Part shown: in pieces, positions 33,827-42,769 of the stretch
How positions within the stretch are numbered: the first letter of the stretch is position 1
How the letters are laid out: every line of letters starts with the position of its first letter
NCBI GenBank assembly: GCA_017853245.1
Contig: JAFMJY010000008.1
Location: 1-42,769, forward strand
From: Burkholderiales bacterium
GTDB lineage: Bacteria > Pseudomonadota > Gammaproteobacteria > Burkholderiales > Usitatibacteraceae
DNA: 42,769 nt
Reading direction: 5' to 3'
The notes under the pieces: generated by a model
Database searches by the model: none
Seen by the model: the letters and a program-made list of their open reading frames with translations, nothing else
Told to the model about the DNA's origin: nothing
Made by a program: the position numbers and the translations under genes

Positions 33827-35245
33827 CTAGCGGCGGCTGAGTCGGGCCCGGGCGCGGGCAATGGCGGCACGCACGGCCTCGGGCGCCGTTCCGCCCGCGT
33901 GGCGGCGCGCTGCCACGGATCCTGCGGCCGAAAGCGAGGCGTGCACGTCGTCCCCGGCCCGATCGGAGAAGCGCTTCAACTCGCCCAGCGTCAGGCTCTC
34001 CAGGGTTCGGCCCGATGACTCGGCAGCCCGGACGGCCTGTGCCACGGCCTCGTGCGCGTCACGGAAGGGCACCCCTTGCCGGACCAGGTAGTCGGCGAGG
34101 TCGGTGGCCGTGGCGAATCCCTCCTCCAGCGCCGCCCGCATGCGCTCGGGCCTGGCTGAGACGCCACCCAGCAGCTCGGCCAGGATGCGAAGCGTATCGG
34201 CAAGAGTGTCGGCCGCGTCGAAGAGGGGCTCCTTGTCCTCCTGGTTGTCCTTGTTGTAGGCGAGCGGCTGGCCCTTGATCAGGGTGAGCAGCGCCACGAG
34301 GCTGCCGTAGACCCTCCCGGTCTTGCCGCGCATGAGCTCGGCCACGTCCGGGTTCTTCTTCTGCGGCATGATCGAGGAGCCCGTGCAGAAGCGGTCGGCG
34401 ATGTCGATGAAGCCGAAGCGCGGGTTCATCCAGAGGACGAACTCCTCCGCCATGCGCGAGACGTGCGCCATGCACAGGGCCGCAGCGGCCAGGAATTCGA
34501 CGGCGAAGTCCCGGTCCGAGACGGCGTCCAGGGAGTTCTCGCAGATCCCGTCGAAGCCCAGCGCTTGCGCCACCCATTCGCGGTCGATGGGAAAGGTGGT
34601 TCCCGCAAGCGCCGCAGCGCCCAGGGGCAGGCGGTTCACCCGGCCCCGGCAATCGGCCAGGCGCGCGGCATCGCGCGAGAACATCTCCACATACGCCATC
34701 AGGTGGTGGCCGAAGGTCACCGGCTGCGCGACCTGCAGGTGGGTGAAGCCGGGCATGAGGGTGTCGACGTGCGCCTCGGCCATGTCGAGCAACCGCTCCT
34801 GCACGCGGCGCAGCAACTCGGCCAGCCCGTCGATTTCATCGCGCAGCCAGAGGCGCAGGTCGGTGGCCACCTGGTCGTTGCGGGAGCGGCCAGTATGCAG
34901 GCGCTTGCCAGCCTCGCCCACCCGCTCCGTGAGCCGCCGCTCGATGTTGAGGTGCACGTCCTCGAGGGCTATCGACCAGGCGAACCGGCCTTCGCGGATC
35001 TCGGCCTCGATCTCGGCCAGGCCCTGCTCGATGTCGGCGAGGTCGGTTGCCGACAGGATGCCGGCTCGGGCGAGCATGCGCGCGTGCGCGAGGGATCCGC
35101 GGATATCGACCAGCGCGAGGCGGCGGTCGAAGCCCACCGACGCCGTGTAGCGTTGGGTGAGCTCATCGAGGGGCTCGGCAAACCGGCCGGACCACTTCTT
35201 GGGGTGGGCCGCCGACGTGCCGTCAGCCGGCAGTTCGTCTTTCAT
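33827..35245 (-). CDS. argH: Argininosuccinate lyase
   Basis: A 472-residue fumarase-superfamily lyase, last step of arginine synthesis, releasing fumarate. Recognised by [22 protein letters not shown] at the N-terminus, [44 protein letters not shown] and the signature [24 protein letters not shown] with the catalytic Ser. The ATG at 35245 starts MKDELPADG, and the frame beyond it has no better start. It is convergent with marR and divergent from the sensor kinase gene with 36 bases between. Confidence 0.96.
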   Translation of the reverse strand: MKDELPADGTSAAHPKKWSGRFAEPLDELTQRYTASVGFDRRLALVDIRGSLAHARMLARAGILSATDLADIEQGLAEIEAEIREGRFAWSIALEDVHLNIERRLTERVGEAGKRLHTGRSRNDQVATDLRLWLRDEIDGLAELLRRVQERLLDMAEAHVDTLMPGFTHLQVAQPVTFGHHLMAYVEMFSRDAARLADCRGRVNRLPLGAAALAGTTFPIDREWVAQALGFDGICENSLDAVSDRDFAVEFLAAAALCMAHVSRMAEEFVLWMNPRFGFIDIADRFCTGSSIMPQKKNPDVAELMRGKTGRVYGSLVALLTLIKGQPLAYNKDNQEDKEPLFDAADTLADTLRILAELLGGVSARPERMRAALEEGFATATDLADYLVRQGVPFRDAHEAVAQAVRAAESSGRTLESLTLGELKRFSDRAGDDVHASLSAAGSVAARRHAGGTAPEAVRAAIARARARLSRR

Positions 35246-35265
35246 GTTGCGCTGGGTCGTCGGCG

Positions 35266-35295
35266 TTGAGGACAATGAAGCGTGTCGAGTATAAA
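35266..35295 (+). promoter_or_regulatory. Possible promoter of the kinase-regulator pair
   Basis: TTGAGG (35266-35271) and TATAAA (35290-35295) are 18 bases apart in GC-rich DNA. If used, transcription would start near 35302, after the GTG at 35282, implying a later start codon. Confidence 0.35.
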
Positions 35296-36301
35296 TCAGA
35301 CGGGCGAGGCGATCCGGTTGCCGAACTTCTGCAACCGAGGCGTCCTGCTGCGCGCGCTGCTCGCGCCCAACGCGCTCGTGCTGGCCGCGGCGGTGGCCCT
35401 TGCGCCCTCTCCCGCGGAGTTTCCGGCCCGGCTGGGAAGCCTCGCGGCGGTGGTGGAGCCGGTGCTGCTCGTGTCGTTGCTCCTCCTCTGTGCCGGGCGG
35501 CGCCTGCTGCACGCCCTGCCCTACGCGGGTGCCATCGGTGCGGTGCTGGGGCTGGAAGTGGCACTGACGCTGGGTTGGGTCGCCTTCCTCGATGGCGTGC
35601 TCGCGATCGGGGCTCATCCGCCGGCATGGAAGGCGGTGGCGCTATCCCTCCTCGCCACAGGCGCCACCCTGCTCTATTTCGACCTGCGGGCGCGAGCCCA
35701 GTCGCCGGCGTTGGCGGAGGCGCGCATCCAGGCGCTGCAGGCGCGAATCCGCCCGCACTTTTTCTTCAATAGCCTCAACACGGTGATCTCGCTCATTCGA
35801 TCCCAGCCACGCACGGCCGAGCGGGCGCTGGAGGACCTGGCCGACCTCTTCCGGGGGCTCATGGCTGGCGAGCAAAGCCTGAACCCGCTCTCCCGCGAGA
35901 TGGACTTCGTGCGCCAGTACCTGGCGATCGAAGCCCTGCGCCTGGGCGAGCGGTTGCGTGTGGTGTGGGACATCGGCGCCATGCCGGGTGAGGCGATGGT
36001 GCCCTCGATGTTGCTTCAGCCCCTGGTCGAAAATGCGGTCTACCACGGGGTTCAGCCACTGGAACAGGGCGGCGAGATTCGCATCGAGGCCCGCCCCATG
36101 GGCCAGGCCATCTTCATTCGTCTCACCAACCCTTACCGTCCGGTGGGCGACCGCCACGCCGGCAACCGCATGGCCCTCGACAACATCCGCGAACGCCTCA
36201 AGCTGCATTACGATGCCGAGGCGAGCCTGGAGACGCTGGCTGCCGACGGCATGTTCTCGGTGACGATCCGCCTGCCGCTGGTTCGCGACCTGCGCCCATG
36301 A
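35282..36301 (+). CDS. algZ: LytS/AlgZ-type membrane sensor histidine kinase
   Basis: Up to 339 residues. Four hydrophobic helices (about 22-40, 55-71, 82-104 and 117-133) anchor it in the inner membrane without a large periplasmic loop. The kinase core has [20 protein letters not shown] with the phosphoacceptor H159, the family DLFRGLM and [13 protein letters not shown] stretches, and the ATPase [13 protein letters not shown]. This is the His_kinase type (AlgZ, LytS, YpdA) that pairs with LytTR regulators. GTG 35282 is given as start, but TTG 35318 fits better with homologue N-termini (LPNFCNRGV) and with a promoter overlapping the first codons. The stop overlaps the regulator as ATGA. Confidence 0.88.
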   Translation: MSSINQTGEAIRLPNFCNRGVLLRALLAPNALVLAAAVALAPSPAEFPARLGSLAAVVEPVLLVSLLLLCAGRRLLHALPYAGAIGAVLGLEVALTLGWVAFLDGVLAIGAHPPAWKAVALSLLATGATLLYFDLRARAQSPALAEARIQALQARIRPHFFFNSLNTVISLIRSQPRTAERALEDLADLFRGLMAGEQSLNPLSREMDFVRQYLAIEALRLGERLRVVWDIGAMPGEAMVPSMLLQPLVENAVYHGVQPLEQGGEIRIEARPMGQAIFIRLTNPYRPVGDRHAGNRMALDNIRERLKLHYDAEASLETLAADGMFSVTIRLPLVRDLRP

Positions 36302-37050
36302 CCACTGCCCCTGCCCTGCGGATCCTGATCGTCGACGACGAGACCCTGGCGCGCGCCCGGTTACGCGACCTGCTCGACGACGCGCAAGCGGACCTCGCCA
36401 GCCAAGTCGTCGGCGAGGCGGCCAACGGCCGCGAGGCGGTCGAGTTCGCCGCCCGCGAGCAGGTCGACGTGGTGCTGATGGACGTGCGGATGCCGGAAAT
36501 GGATGGTGTCGAGGCCGCCCGGCATCTGGCCACGCTCGCTGCGCCGCCCGCGGTCATTTTCACGACCGCCTTCGACGCCTATGCCGTGAAGGCCTTCGAG
36601 GTGAACGCCATCGACTACCTGCTGAAGCCCGTGCGGGCCGAGCGGCTGCTCGAGGCGTTGCGCCGCGCCCGGCCGGCAACACCCGGCGCTTCCGCCCTGT
36701 CGGCGGCCGCGGACCGCCCACGCCAGCACTTTTGCGTTCACGAGCGAGGGCGGGTCCACCTCGTGCCCGTTGTGGACGTCCTCTACCTGCGGGCCGAGCT
36801 GAAGTACGTCACGGTCAAGACGGCCGAGCGGGAGTACCTCATCGAGGAATCGCTGACCCAGCTCGAGCCCGAGCTCGGCCCCAGCTTCGTGCGCGTGCAC
36901 CGCAATTGCCTGGTGGCGCGGGCAGCCATTGCTGGCTTCGAGCGGGTCGGCGGGCCTGGCGATGGCGGGTGGGCGGCGGTCATCCGGGCCACCGGCGAGC
37001 GGCTTGCGGTGAGCCGTCGCCAGCAACACGTGATTCGCGAGTTTCGCTGA
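36298..37050 (+). CDS. algR: LytTR-type response regulator (AlgR-like)
   Basis: A 250-residue two-component regulator. The receiver domain (about 7-125) has acidic DDE near residue 13, phosphorylation site D62 in VVLMDVRMPEMDG, and K110 in YLLKP. The C-terminal LytTR domain (about 143-250) shows FCVHERGRVHLVPVVDVLYLRAELKYVTVKT, EYLIEESLTQLE, FVRVHRNCLVAR and the final VSRRQQHVIREF. LytTR proteins bind direct repeats; AlgR-type members govern surface polysaccharide, pili or stress genes in other bacteria, but no target can be named here. The ATG is fixed by the ATGA overlap with the kinase. Confidence 0.92.
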   Translation: MTTAPALRILIVDDETLARARLRDLLDDAQADLASQVVGEAANGREAVEFAAREQVDVVLMDVRMPEMDGVEAARHLATLAAPPAVIFTTAFDAYAVKAFEVNAIDYLLKPVRAERLLEALRRARPATPGASALSAAADRPRQHFCVHERGRVHLVPVVDVLYLRAELKYVTVKTAEREYLIEESLTQLEPELGPSFVRVHRNCLVARAAIAGFERVGGPGDGGWAAVIRATGERLAVSRRQQHVIREFR

Positions 37051-37087
37051 CGGGTCGCATCATGCTGTACTGCGTCAGAACCGAAAC

Positions 37088-37093
37088 TAAAAT
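37088..37093 (+). promoter_or_regulatory. Possible -10 box for aceB
   Basis: TAAAAT sits in the 112-base gap before aceB, about 70 bases before its ATG. The -35 region at the right distance (CTGTAC) is poor, so this is a weak call. Confidence 0.25.
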
Positions 37094-37162
37094 GGGCTTG
37101 CCTGTGGCGCGACTGGCGTCGGGCTTCGTGCGCCTTAATCCTCTTTCAATCGATTCCACCCC

Positions 37163-38764
37163 ATGAGCACCGTCCCCCGTCCCCTGCCTGCCGGCGTTGA
37201 AATCGACGCCGCCCCCGATTCCGCCCATGCGCGCGTCCTCACTGCCGAGGCTGTCGAGTTCGTGGCAACGCTTTGCCGACGCTTTGGCGCCCGGCGTGAT
37301 GAGCTGCTCGCCGCCCGCGCTACCCGGCAGAAAGCCTTCGACGCGGGTGTGCGGCCCGATTTTCTTCCGGAGACGAACGCCATTCGGGAATCCGACTGGA
37401 CGGTGGCGCCCCTGCCGGCCGACCTGCTCGACCGGCGCGTCGAGATCACCGGGCCCACGGACCGCAAGATGGTCATCAATGCGATGAACTCGGGCGCCTC
37501 CACCTTCATGGCGGATTTCGAGGACGCGAATTGCCCCACCTGGGCGAACATGATCGAAGGCCAGGCGAACCTGGCGGACGCCGTGCGGCGCGCCATCACT
37601 TTCGACCAGGCCGGCAAGCGCTACGAGCTGCGAGACCGCCCTGCCGTGCTGATTCCGCGCCCGCGCGGCTGGCACCTGGACGAGCGCCACTTCCGGGTGG
37701 ATGGCAAGGCCGCCGCGGGCGCGCTCGTCGACTTTGGCCTCTATTTTTTTCACAACGCGGCCGAGCTTCTCGCGCGCGGCTCGGGCCCGTATTTCTACCT
37801 GCCGAAGATGGAGTCGCACGTCGAGGCGCGACTCTGGAACGACATCTTCACGTTTTCCCAAAAGGCGCTGGGCATCCCGCACGGCTCGATCCGGGCCACG
37901 GCCCTCATCGAGACCATCGTCGCGGCTTTCGAGATGGACGAGATCCTGTGGGAGCTACGCGAGCACTCCTCAGGCCTCAACATCGGCCGCTGGGACTACA
38001 TCTTTTCCTGCATCAAGAAGTTCCGCCGCGACCCCGCCTTCTGCCTTGCCGACCGCGGGCAGGTGATGATGACCGCGCCCTTCATGCGCGCGTATGCATT
38101 GCTGCTGGTGAAGACCTGCCATCGGCGCAACGCCTGCGCCATGGGGGGCATGGCGGCGCAGATCCCGATCAAGGGCGACGCGGTCGCCAATGACGCCGCG
38201 ATGGCCAAGGTGCGCGCCGACAAGCTGCGCGAAGTGACGGATGGCTGTGACGGCACCTGGGTTGCGCACCCCGCGCTGGTGCCGATCGCCAAGGCGGTGT
38301 TCGACGAGCACATGCCCGGCCCGAACCAGCTCGCGCGCCAGCGGCCCGATGTGTCAGTTGCGGCAGCCGACCTGCTCGACTTCCAGCCCGAAGGCCCGAT
38401 CACGGAAGCGGGCCTGCGCAGCAACCTTCAGGTGGGCATCCAGTACGTCGGCGCGTGGCTGGGCGGCAACGGGTGCGTGCCGATCTTCAACCTGATGGAG
38501 GATGCGGCCACCGCCGAAATCTCGCGCTCGCAAGTGTGGCAGTGGATTCGCTCGACCAAGGGTGTCCTCGATGACGGGCGCAAGGTCACTTCCGAGCTGG
38601 TCGCAACGCTTCTGGATGACGAGCTCGCCAGGACGCCCGGCATCGTGGGCGAGGCGGCCTTCGCGGCCGGCCGCTACCGAGAGGGCGCGAGCCTGCTCAA
38701 GGAAATCAGCACGTCGGAGGAGTACGTTGAGTTTCTGACTCTTCCCGCCTACGCACGCCTGTAA
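37163..38764 (+). CDS. aceB: Malate synthase A
   Basis: A 533-residue enzyme condensing glyoxylate with acetyl-CoA to malate, the second glyoxylate-shunt step. The length equals E. coli AceB. Recognised by the N-terminal [92 protein letters not shown] with the catalytic-site Arg and Glu, [11 protein letters not shown] and [11 protein letters not shown]. No isocitrate lyase gene is in the window. The ATG at 37163 has no clear ribosome binding site. Confidence 0.97.
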   Translation: MSTVPRPLPAGVEIDAAPDSAHARVLTAEAVEFVATLCRRFGARRDELLAARATRQKAFDAGVRPDFLPETNAIRESDWTVAPLPADLLDRRVEITGPTDRKMVINAMNSGASTFMADFEDANCPTWANMIEGQANLADAVRRAITFDQAGKRYELRDRPAVLIPRPRGWHLDERHFRVDGKAAAGALVDFGLYFFHNAAELLARGSGPYFYLPKMESHVEARLWNDIFTFSQKALGIPHGSIRATALIETIVAAFEMDEILWELREHSSGLNIGRWDYIFSCIKKFRRDPAFCLADRGQVMMTAPFMRAYALLLVKTCHRRNACAMGGMAAQIPIKGDAVANDAAMAKVRADKLREVTDGCDGTWVAHPALVPIAKAVFDEHMPGPNQLARQRPDVSVAAADLLDFQPEGPITEAGLRSNLQVGIQYVGAWLGGNGCVPIFNLMEDAATAEISRSQVWQWIRSTKGVLDDGRKVTSELVATLLDDELARTPGIVGEAAFAAGRYREGASLLKEISTSEEYVEFLTLPAYARL

Positions 38765-38774
38765 GGGCAGCCGA

Positions 38775-39197
38775 TCAGTCGGGCATGCGCCACTCGGCGG
38801 CGCAGTGCCGGCAGCGCACCTTGAGCCAGGGTAGCGGCAGCGGGTCGGTCGGCGGATCGAAGTACGGCCCCTCGGCCCGACACCCGGAGGCGAGCACCTC
38901 GAATCGCGCGTAGGCGCCGCACGTGGGGCAGCTGGAACGGTTGCCATACCGCTCTGCCCGCTCGAGCACCGTGATGTAACGGCGCCATGCGCGCCAGCCC
39001 AGCAGGCAGGCGGCGAGCACGCCGGCCAGGAGCGCCAGGTCCCCGCCCGACGGGCGGCCCGGGCTGAGCGCGCTGAGGCAGGATGCGGCGGTGATACCGC
39101 ACAAAAAGCAGGTGACGAAGGCCAGGTGGCTTTCGATGAGCTGCCGCTCGTACCACTTTCGAAAGCCGCGCTGTCGAATCTCGCTCGCCGTATCCAC
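38775..39197 (-). CDS. Conserved membrane protein with zinc-ribbon-like cysteines
   Basis: A 140-residue protein of unknown function. After a basic start (RQRGFRKWYERQLIESHLAF) there are two membrane helices (about 25-45 and 53-67) joined by a short loop. The C-terminal part has CPTCG and, about 37 residues on, CRHC, a four-Cys pattern like a zinc ribbon. The beginning with RGFRKWYERQLIESH is familiar from uncharacterised betaproteobacterial proteins. It starts at GTG 39197 and lies 38 bases downstream of lipA on the same strand, so it may share the lip transcript. Confidence 0.7.
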   Translation of the reverse strand: MDTASEIRQRGFRKWYERQLIESHLAFVTCFLCGITAASCLSALSPGRPSGGDLALLAGVLAACLLGWRAWRRYITVLERAERYGNRSSCPTCGAYARFEVLASGCRAEGPYFDPPTDPLPLPWLKVRCRHCAAEWRMPD

Positions 39198-39235
39198 GGC
39201 ACCAGCTTACGCCCGCGCAAGGCGGCGTTGCGGCC

Positions 39236-40186
39236 TCAGGCGACGTGCTTGGCCTGCTGGTCGGCGTGGTAGCTCGAGCGCACCATTGGCCCGCAGGCCG
39301 CGTTGGTGAAGCCCAGCTGCAGAGCCTCTTCCTCGAAGCGCTTGAAGGTTTCCGGATGCACGAAGCGGGTGACCGGCAAGTGGCTCGCCGACGGCTGCAG
39401 GTACTGCCCGATGGTGAGCATGTCGACATCGTGTGCCCGCAGGTCGCGCATCACCTCGAGGATCTCTTCGTCGGTTTCGCCCAGCCCGACCATCAGCCCC
39501 GATTTCGTCGGCACTCGCGGGTGGCCGGCCTTGAAGTCCTTCAGGAGCTGGAGCGAGTGGGCGTAATCCGAGCCCGGCCTCGCCTGCGCATAGAGACGGG
39601 GCACAGTCTCGAGGTTGTGGTTCATCACGTCCGGGGGCGCGGCGGTGAGGATGGCGAGCGCGCGATCGAGGCGGCCGCGGAAATCCGGCGTGAGAATCTC
39701 GATTCGCGTCGCGGGCGAGCGCTCGCGCACAGCCTGGATGCAGGCGACAAAATGGGCCGCGCCGCCATCGCGCAGGTCGTCGCGGTCCACGCTTGTGATC
39801 ACGACGTAGGAAAGCCCCATCGCGGCGATGGTCTCGGCGAGGTGCCGTGGCTCATCGGCATCGAGCGGCGCTGGGCGGCCGTGCGCCACGTCGCAGAACG
39901 GGCAGCGGCGCGTGCACAGGTCGCCCATGATCATGAAGGTGGCGGTGCCGTGGCCAAAGCACTCGCCGATGTTCGGGCAGGATGCTTCCTCGCACACCGT
40001 GTGCAGCTTGGCCTCGCGAAGGATGCGCTTGATCTCGTGGAAGCGCTCGCCCCCGCCCGCGCGCACGCGAATCCAATCGGGCTTGCGAAGCGGCTCCGCC
40101 GGCACGATTTTGATCGGGATGCGGGCAGTCTTGCCGGCGCGCTTGGCATCGCGCTTCGCGTCTGGCGGGAGGGTTTCGGTGGTCAC
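39236..40186 (-). CDS. lipA: Lipoyl synthase
   Basis: A 316-residue radical-SAM enzyme inserting two sulfurs into octanoylated lipoyl domains. The auxiliary cluster cysteines are C65, C70 and C76 ([12 protein letters not shown]) and the radical-SAM cysteines are C91, C95 and C98 (CTRRCPFC). [11 protein letters not shown] and the C-terminal RSSYHADQQ, whose Ser ligates the auxiliary cluster, are present. GTG 40186 overlaps the lipB stop (GTGA) and gives the start. Works directly on the product of LipB. Confidence 0.97.
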   Translation of the reverse strand: MTTETLPPDAKRDAKRAGKTARIPIKIVPAEPLRKPDWIRVRAGGGERFHEIKRILREAKLHTVCEEASCPNIGECFGHGTATFMIMGDLCTRRCPFCDVAHGRPAPLDADEPRHLAETIAAMGLSYVVITSVDRDDLRDGGAAHFVACIQAVRERSPATRIEILTPDFRGRLDRALAILTAAPPDVMNHNLETVPRLYAQARPGSDYAHSLQLLKDFKAGHPRVPTKSGLMVGLGETDEEILEVMRDLRAHDVDMLTIGQYLQPSASHLPVTRFVHPETFKRFEEEALQLGFTNAACGPMVRSSYHADQQAKHVA

Positions 40187-40797
40187 GGCGAGGGGGGTGG
40201 GGCGAGGTTGTCGACGAGGGTGCGCTGCCACTTCACGCGCACCTCGGGGAGCGTATCACGCAGCCCGAGGTCTGCCAGGCGCGTGGCGGCCAGGCCGGGG
40301 TAGCCGCAGGGATTGATCCGGGAGAACGCGCCGAGTTCCGCGCTCACGTTGAGGGCGATGCCGTGGTAGGAGCAACCCCTTGCCACGCGCAGCCCGACTG
40401 CAGCGACCTTGGCGCCGTTCACGTAGACGCCCGGCATGCCCGGCGCCCGAGATGCCGTGACGCGCTCGCGCGCCAGCAGGTCGATTACCGATTGCTCGAG
40501 GCGCTGCACGAGCGACTTCACGCCGTACCCGGCGCGGCGCAGGTCGATGAGCGCGTAGGCAACCAGCTGACCCGGCCCGTGCCAGGTGACCTGCCCGCCG
40601 CGGTCGATGCGCACGACGGGTGTGCCGCCTGCGTCGAGGACGTGCTCCTCGCGGCCCGCGAGGCCCAGGGTGAACACGGGCGGGTGCTCGACGAACCACA
40701 GCTCGTCCGGTGTGTCGGTGTTGCGGCCCGCAGTGAAGTCCTGCATGGCGCGCCACGTGGGCTCGTATTCGGCGCGCCCGAGGTCGCGGATGCGCAC
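40183..40797 (-). CDS. lipB: Octanoyltransferase LipB
   Basis: A 204-residue transferase moving octanoyl from acyl carrier protein to lipoate-dependent enzymes. [64 protein letters not shown] and [10 protein letters not shown] give the catalytic K130 and C164. The frame is open upstream, but GTG 40797 ([11 protein letters not shown]) matches the family start and follows ybeD by seven bases. It is coupled to lipA by GTGA. Confidence 0.95.
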   Translation of the reverse strand: MRIRDLGRAEYEPTWRAMQDFTAGRNTDTPDELWFVEHPPVFTLGLAGREEHVLDAGGTPVVRIDRGGQVTWHGPGQLVAYALIDLRRAGYGVKSLVQRLEQSVIDLLARERVTASRAPGMPGVYVNGAKVAAVGLRVARGCSYHGIALNVSAELGAFSRINPCGYPGLAATRLADLGLRDTLPEVRVKWQRTLVDNLAPPPSP

Positions 40798-40804
40798 CGA
40801 TCGC

Positions 40805-41077
40805 CTACAGGGCCATCGCGACCAGGGGGTGTGCCGAGATCTCGCGATAGAGCGCGTCGAGCTGCTCGCGCGAGACGGCACGGATGGTCACGGTGAGCGA
40901 GAGGTACTTGCCGGTGCGGGAGGGGCGCATGGCCATCGTGGCAGGGTCGAAGTCCGGCGCATGGCGGCGGACGAGGTCGGCCATCGCCTGCGCGAACCCC
41001 GCCTCTCGCCGGCCCATGATCTTGATTGGGAACTCGGTGGGGAAGGTGAGCGGCGAGGGTGCTGCAGTATCTGACAC
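40805..41077 (-). CDS. ybeD: YbeD/DUF493 family protein
   Basis: A 90-residue small alpha/beta protein with the family signature LTFPTEFPIKIMGRREAGF at the front and SRTGKYLSLTVTIRAVSREQLDALYREISAHPLVAMAL at the end. Its fold resembles ACT-type regulatory domains; the function is unknown, though linkage to lipB is widespread and suggests a part in lipoylation. It starts at GTG 41077, 17 bases after the aminotransferase. Confidence 0.93.
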   Translation of the reverse strand: MSDTAAPSPLTFPTEFPIKIMGRREAGFAQAMADLVRRHAPDFDPATMAMRPSRTGKYLSLTVTIRAVSREQLDALYREISAHPLVAMAL

Positions 41078-41094
41078 GGCAGACGGGTTACCGG

Positions 41095-41964
41095 TCAGGC
41101 GGCGGCTGGCGCGCGCTCGAGCCGGGCCTTGTAATCCTGGAACAGCGTGTGCATGCGCTGGAAGAGCGGGCCGGGAACGCCGGCGCCCACGGGCTTGCCG
41201 TCGAGCGTGGTGACGGCGAGTACCTCCTTCGACGAGGAGGTGAGCCAGATTTCATCGGCGCCCAGCACCTCTGCCTCCAAAATGGGCCGCACCTCGAAGC
41301 GCAGGTGGCCGTCGCGCGCGAGATGCTGCAGGAGCTCGTAGGTGATGCCGAGAAGAATGTGATTGTCCTGCGGCGCCGCGAGCACCACGCCCGCCTTGAC
41401 GATGAACACGTTGGATGCCGCTGCCTCGGTGAGGTGGCCGTCTCGGAAGAGGATCGTCTCGGTGGCGCCCGCGTCCGCCGAGATCTGGCGCGCGAGCACG
41501 TTGCCCAGGAGCGACACCGACTTGATGTGGCATTTTTCCCAGCGGAAGTCCTTGGCGGTCACGCAGGCGACTCCTTTCTCCACCGCCTCCTTCGACGGCG
41601 TGGAGAGCGGGTTGGCCATCATGAAGACCGTGGGCTGGAGCCCGGCGGGCATGACGTGGTCGCGCTTCGGGGGAACGCCGCGCGTGACATGAATGTAGAC
41701 CGACTGGTTGCCTGGGTGGTGGGCCAGCAGGCGCTCGACCTCGCCGATCCAGCCGTCGACCGTGTGGGGGTTGGTGATGCGAAGCTCCGTGAGCGAGCGG
41801 GCGAGGCGCTCGAAGTGCTCGCGCCCGCGCAGCAGCTTGCCGCCGTAGACCGGCACGACCTCGTAGGCGCCGTCGCCAAAGATGAAGCCGCGGTCAAGCG
41901 GCGAGATGTGGATCTGGTCCAGCGGCAGCAGCTCGCCGTTGAAGTAGGCAATGGGCGCGGTCAT
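41095..41964 (-). CDS. dat: D-amino acid aminotransferase (class IV PLP enzyme)
   Basis: A 289-residue fold IV aminotransferase. YFNGELLPLDQIHISPLDRGFIFGDGAYEVVPVYGG is the family N-terminus, K148 in KCHIKSVSLLGNVLARQ binds PLP, and ETILFRDGHLTEAAASNVFIVK and EIWLTSSSKEVLAV follow. The HIKSVSLL form and the operon position after dacC favour D-alanine transaminase, supplying D-Ala or D-Glu for peptidoglycan, over the branched-chain enzyme. ATG 41964 was chosen over earlier in-frame starts, leaving four bases after the dacC stop. Confidence 0.9.
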   Translation of the reverse strand: MTAPIAYFNGELLPLDQIHISPLDRGFIFGDGAYEVVPVYGGKLLRGREHFERLARSLTELRITNPHTVDGWIGEVERLLAHHPGNQSVYIHVTRGVPPKRDHVMPAGLQPTVFMMANPLSTPSKEAVEKGVACVTAKDFRWEKCHIKSVSLLGNVLARQISADAGATETILFRDGHLTEAAASNVFIVKAGVVLAAPQDNHILLGITYELLQHLARDGHLRFEVRPILEAEVLGADEIWLTSSSKEVLAVTTLDGKPVGAGVPGPLFQRMHTLFQDYKARLERAPAAA

Positions 41965-41968
41965 GGCG

Positions 41969-42769
41969 TCAGCGGAAGAGGAGTCTGAGGGTGTCCCAGC
42001 CGCGGGTGAGAAACCCGCCAACCGGAACGTCATCGAGGGCGACGACGGGGAGCTCGGCGAGCGTTGTGCCGTCGCGGTGCAATCGCATTATCCCTGCTTT
42101 CTGGCCCTTCGCGAGCGGCGCCACGAACGGCTGCTGGGCGCGCAGCTCCGCCTGCAGGCCCTGGAAGCGCTCGGGGGGCAGCGTAAGCCAGACGTCGCGG
42201 TCGAAGCCCACCGTAAGCGTGCCGCGCGTGCCCTTGTAAACCGGAAAGGACGCGACCGTGTCCCCCTGCTTTTGCACGCGCCGCGTGTCGTAGTTGAGGA
42301 AGCCGAAGTTGAGCAGCTTCTGGCTTTCGGACATGCGCAGCGCATCGGACTGCGCGCCCATCACCACGGAGATCAGCCGCCGCTCGCCGCGCCGCGCTGA
42401 CGAGATCAGGCAGTAGCCGGCGGCCTCCGTGAAGCCGGTCTTCACGCCATCCACGGAGGAGTCGGCCCACAGCAGGCGGTTGCGATTGGCCTGGCGTATC
42501 CCGTTCCACGCGAACTCGCGCTCGGCGTAGAGCGGGTAGCGATCCGGGAAGTCGCGGATGAGGGCGGAGGCGAGGATCGCCAGGTCCCGTGCCGACGCGT
42601 AGTGATTGGCCGCCGGCAGCCCCGAGGCGTTGACGAAATTGGTGTTTTTCATGCCGAGGCGCTTGGCCTCGCGGTTCATCCACTGGGCAAAGGTTTCTTC
42701 CGTGCCGGCCACAGCCTCGGCGAGCGCGATGGTGGCGTCGTTGCCCGACTGGACGATCATGCCGCGCAG
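41969..42769 (-). CDS. dacC: D-alanyl-D-alanine carboxypeptidase (PBP5/6 type), N-terminus cut off
   Basis: The last 267 or so residues of a penicillin-binding protein that trims the terminal D-Ala of peptidoglycan stem peptides in the periplasm. Seen are RGMIVQSGNDA with the SxN motif, MNREAKRLGMKNTNFVNASGLP, and VDGVKTGFTEAAGYCLISSA with the KTG motif. A PBP5-type C-terminal domain follows, with FPVYKGTRGTLTVGFDRDVWLTLP and the final amphipathic anchor TRGWDTLRLLFR. The signal peptide and the SxxK active-site Ser lie beyond the right edge. It heads the dacC-dat-ybeD-lipB-lipA series. Confidence 0.94.
   Translation of the reverse strand: MRGMIVQSGNDATIALAEAVAGTEETFAQWMNREAKRLGMKNTNFVNASGLPAANHYASARDLAILASALIRDFPDRYPLYAEREFAWNGIRQANRNRLLWADSSVDGVKTGFTEAAGYCLISSARRGERRLISVVMGAQSDALRMSESQKLLNFGFLNYDTRRVQKQGDTVASFPVYKGTRGTLTVGFDRDVWLTLPPERFQGLQAELRAQQPFVAPLAKGQKAGIMRLHRDGTTLAELPVVALDDVPVGGFLTRGWDTLRLLFR

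Noticed and set aside
33809-33836. Bidirectional terminator between marR and argH (CCGCCGC/GCGGCGG)
   Set aside because: The loop is 14 bases, the stem lies partly in argH and no U run is present on either strand.
1-42769. CRISPR arrays, tRNA or rRNA genes, insertion sequences, integrases
   Set aside because: No regular direct repeats with spacers, no cloverleaf or rRNA stretches, and no transposase or integrase motifs were seen in any frame.

Overview
The window is GC-rich, densely packed chromosomal DNA, most likely from a betaproteobacterium. The grounds are the mix of gene families and orders: the Acidithiobacillus-type gshA next to gshB, yqgE-ruvX-pyrR-pyrB-pyrC' with a degenerate dihydroorotase, lptM-lysA divergent from cyaY, an AlgZ/AlgR-type pair beside argH, dacC-dat-ybeD-lipB-lipA, and a lysine/alanine-rich H1-like protein. 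The genus cannot be read from this sequence. There are 42 protein genes and no rRNA, tRNA, CRISPR array or insertion sequence that I can see. Neighbouring genes are very often joined by 4-base GTGA or ATGA overlaps.

Region 1 (1-7942) looks accessory. It reads as less GC-rich than the rest and holds a secreted Calx-beta-like protein with a glycine linker, a secreted parvulin-type prolyl isomerase, and three successive, clearly different TPR plus OGT/SPINDLY-type (GT41) glycosyltransferases. The last three genes are translationally coupled. This is the best candidate for an undescribed system: a possible intracellular protein O-glycosylation module with its own secreted client and folding factor.

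Region 2 (7948-15613) is housekeeping: a HIT hydrolase, glutathione synthesis (gshA-gshB), a small DUF486 membrane protein, then the coupled run mpl, yqiA-like esterase, RNase II-type nuclease and TonB. Region 3 (15629-24145) has a photolyase on the minus strand, divergent from yqgE-ruvX-pyrR-pyrB-pyrC', followed by prlC, a DUF4124/glutaredoxin-like protein and xth. The pyrC-like gene has lost its zinc ligands.

Region 4 (24152-30664) is the nitrogen core: glnA, then ntrB-ntrC on the minus strand. glnA has a near-consensus sigma-54 promoter and two NtrC-like boxes spaced as in enteric glnA. Divergent from it run aroE and mgtE, followed by a strong terminator. Region 5 (30765-33805) holds the H1-like protein, lysA with the tiny lipoprotein gene lptM, the frataxin gene cyaY, and a MarR-family regulator with a Cys-rich tail. 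The marR promoter region is an inverted duplication of a promoter plus operator. One copy faces marR and the other faces antisense into cyaY. A third operator-like copy lies just past lysA.

Region 6 (33827-42769) carries argH divergent from a LytS/AlgZ-type kinase and its LytTR regulator, malate synthase aceB, a small zinc-ribbon membrane protein, and the lipoylation/cell-wall operon dacC-dat-ybeD-lipB-lipA on the minus strand. dacC runs off the right edge.
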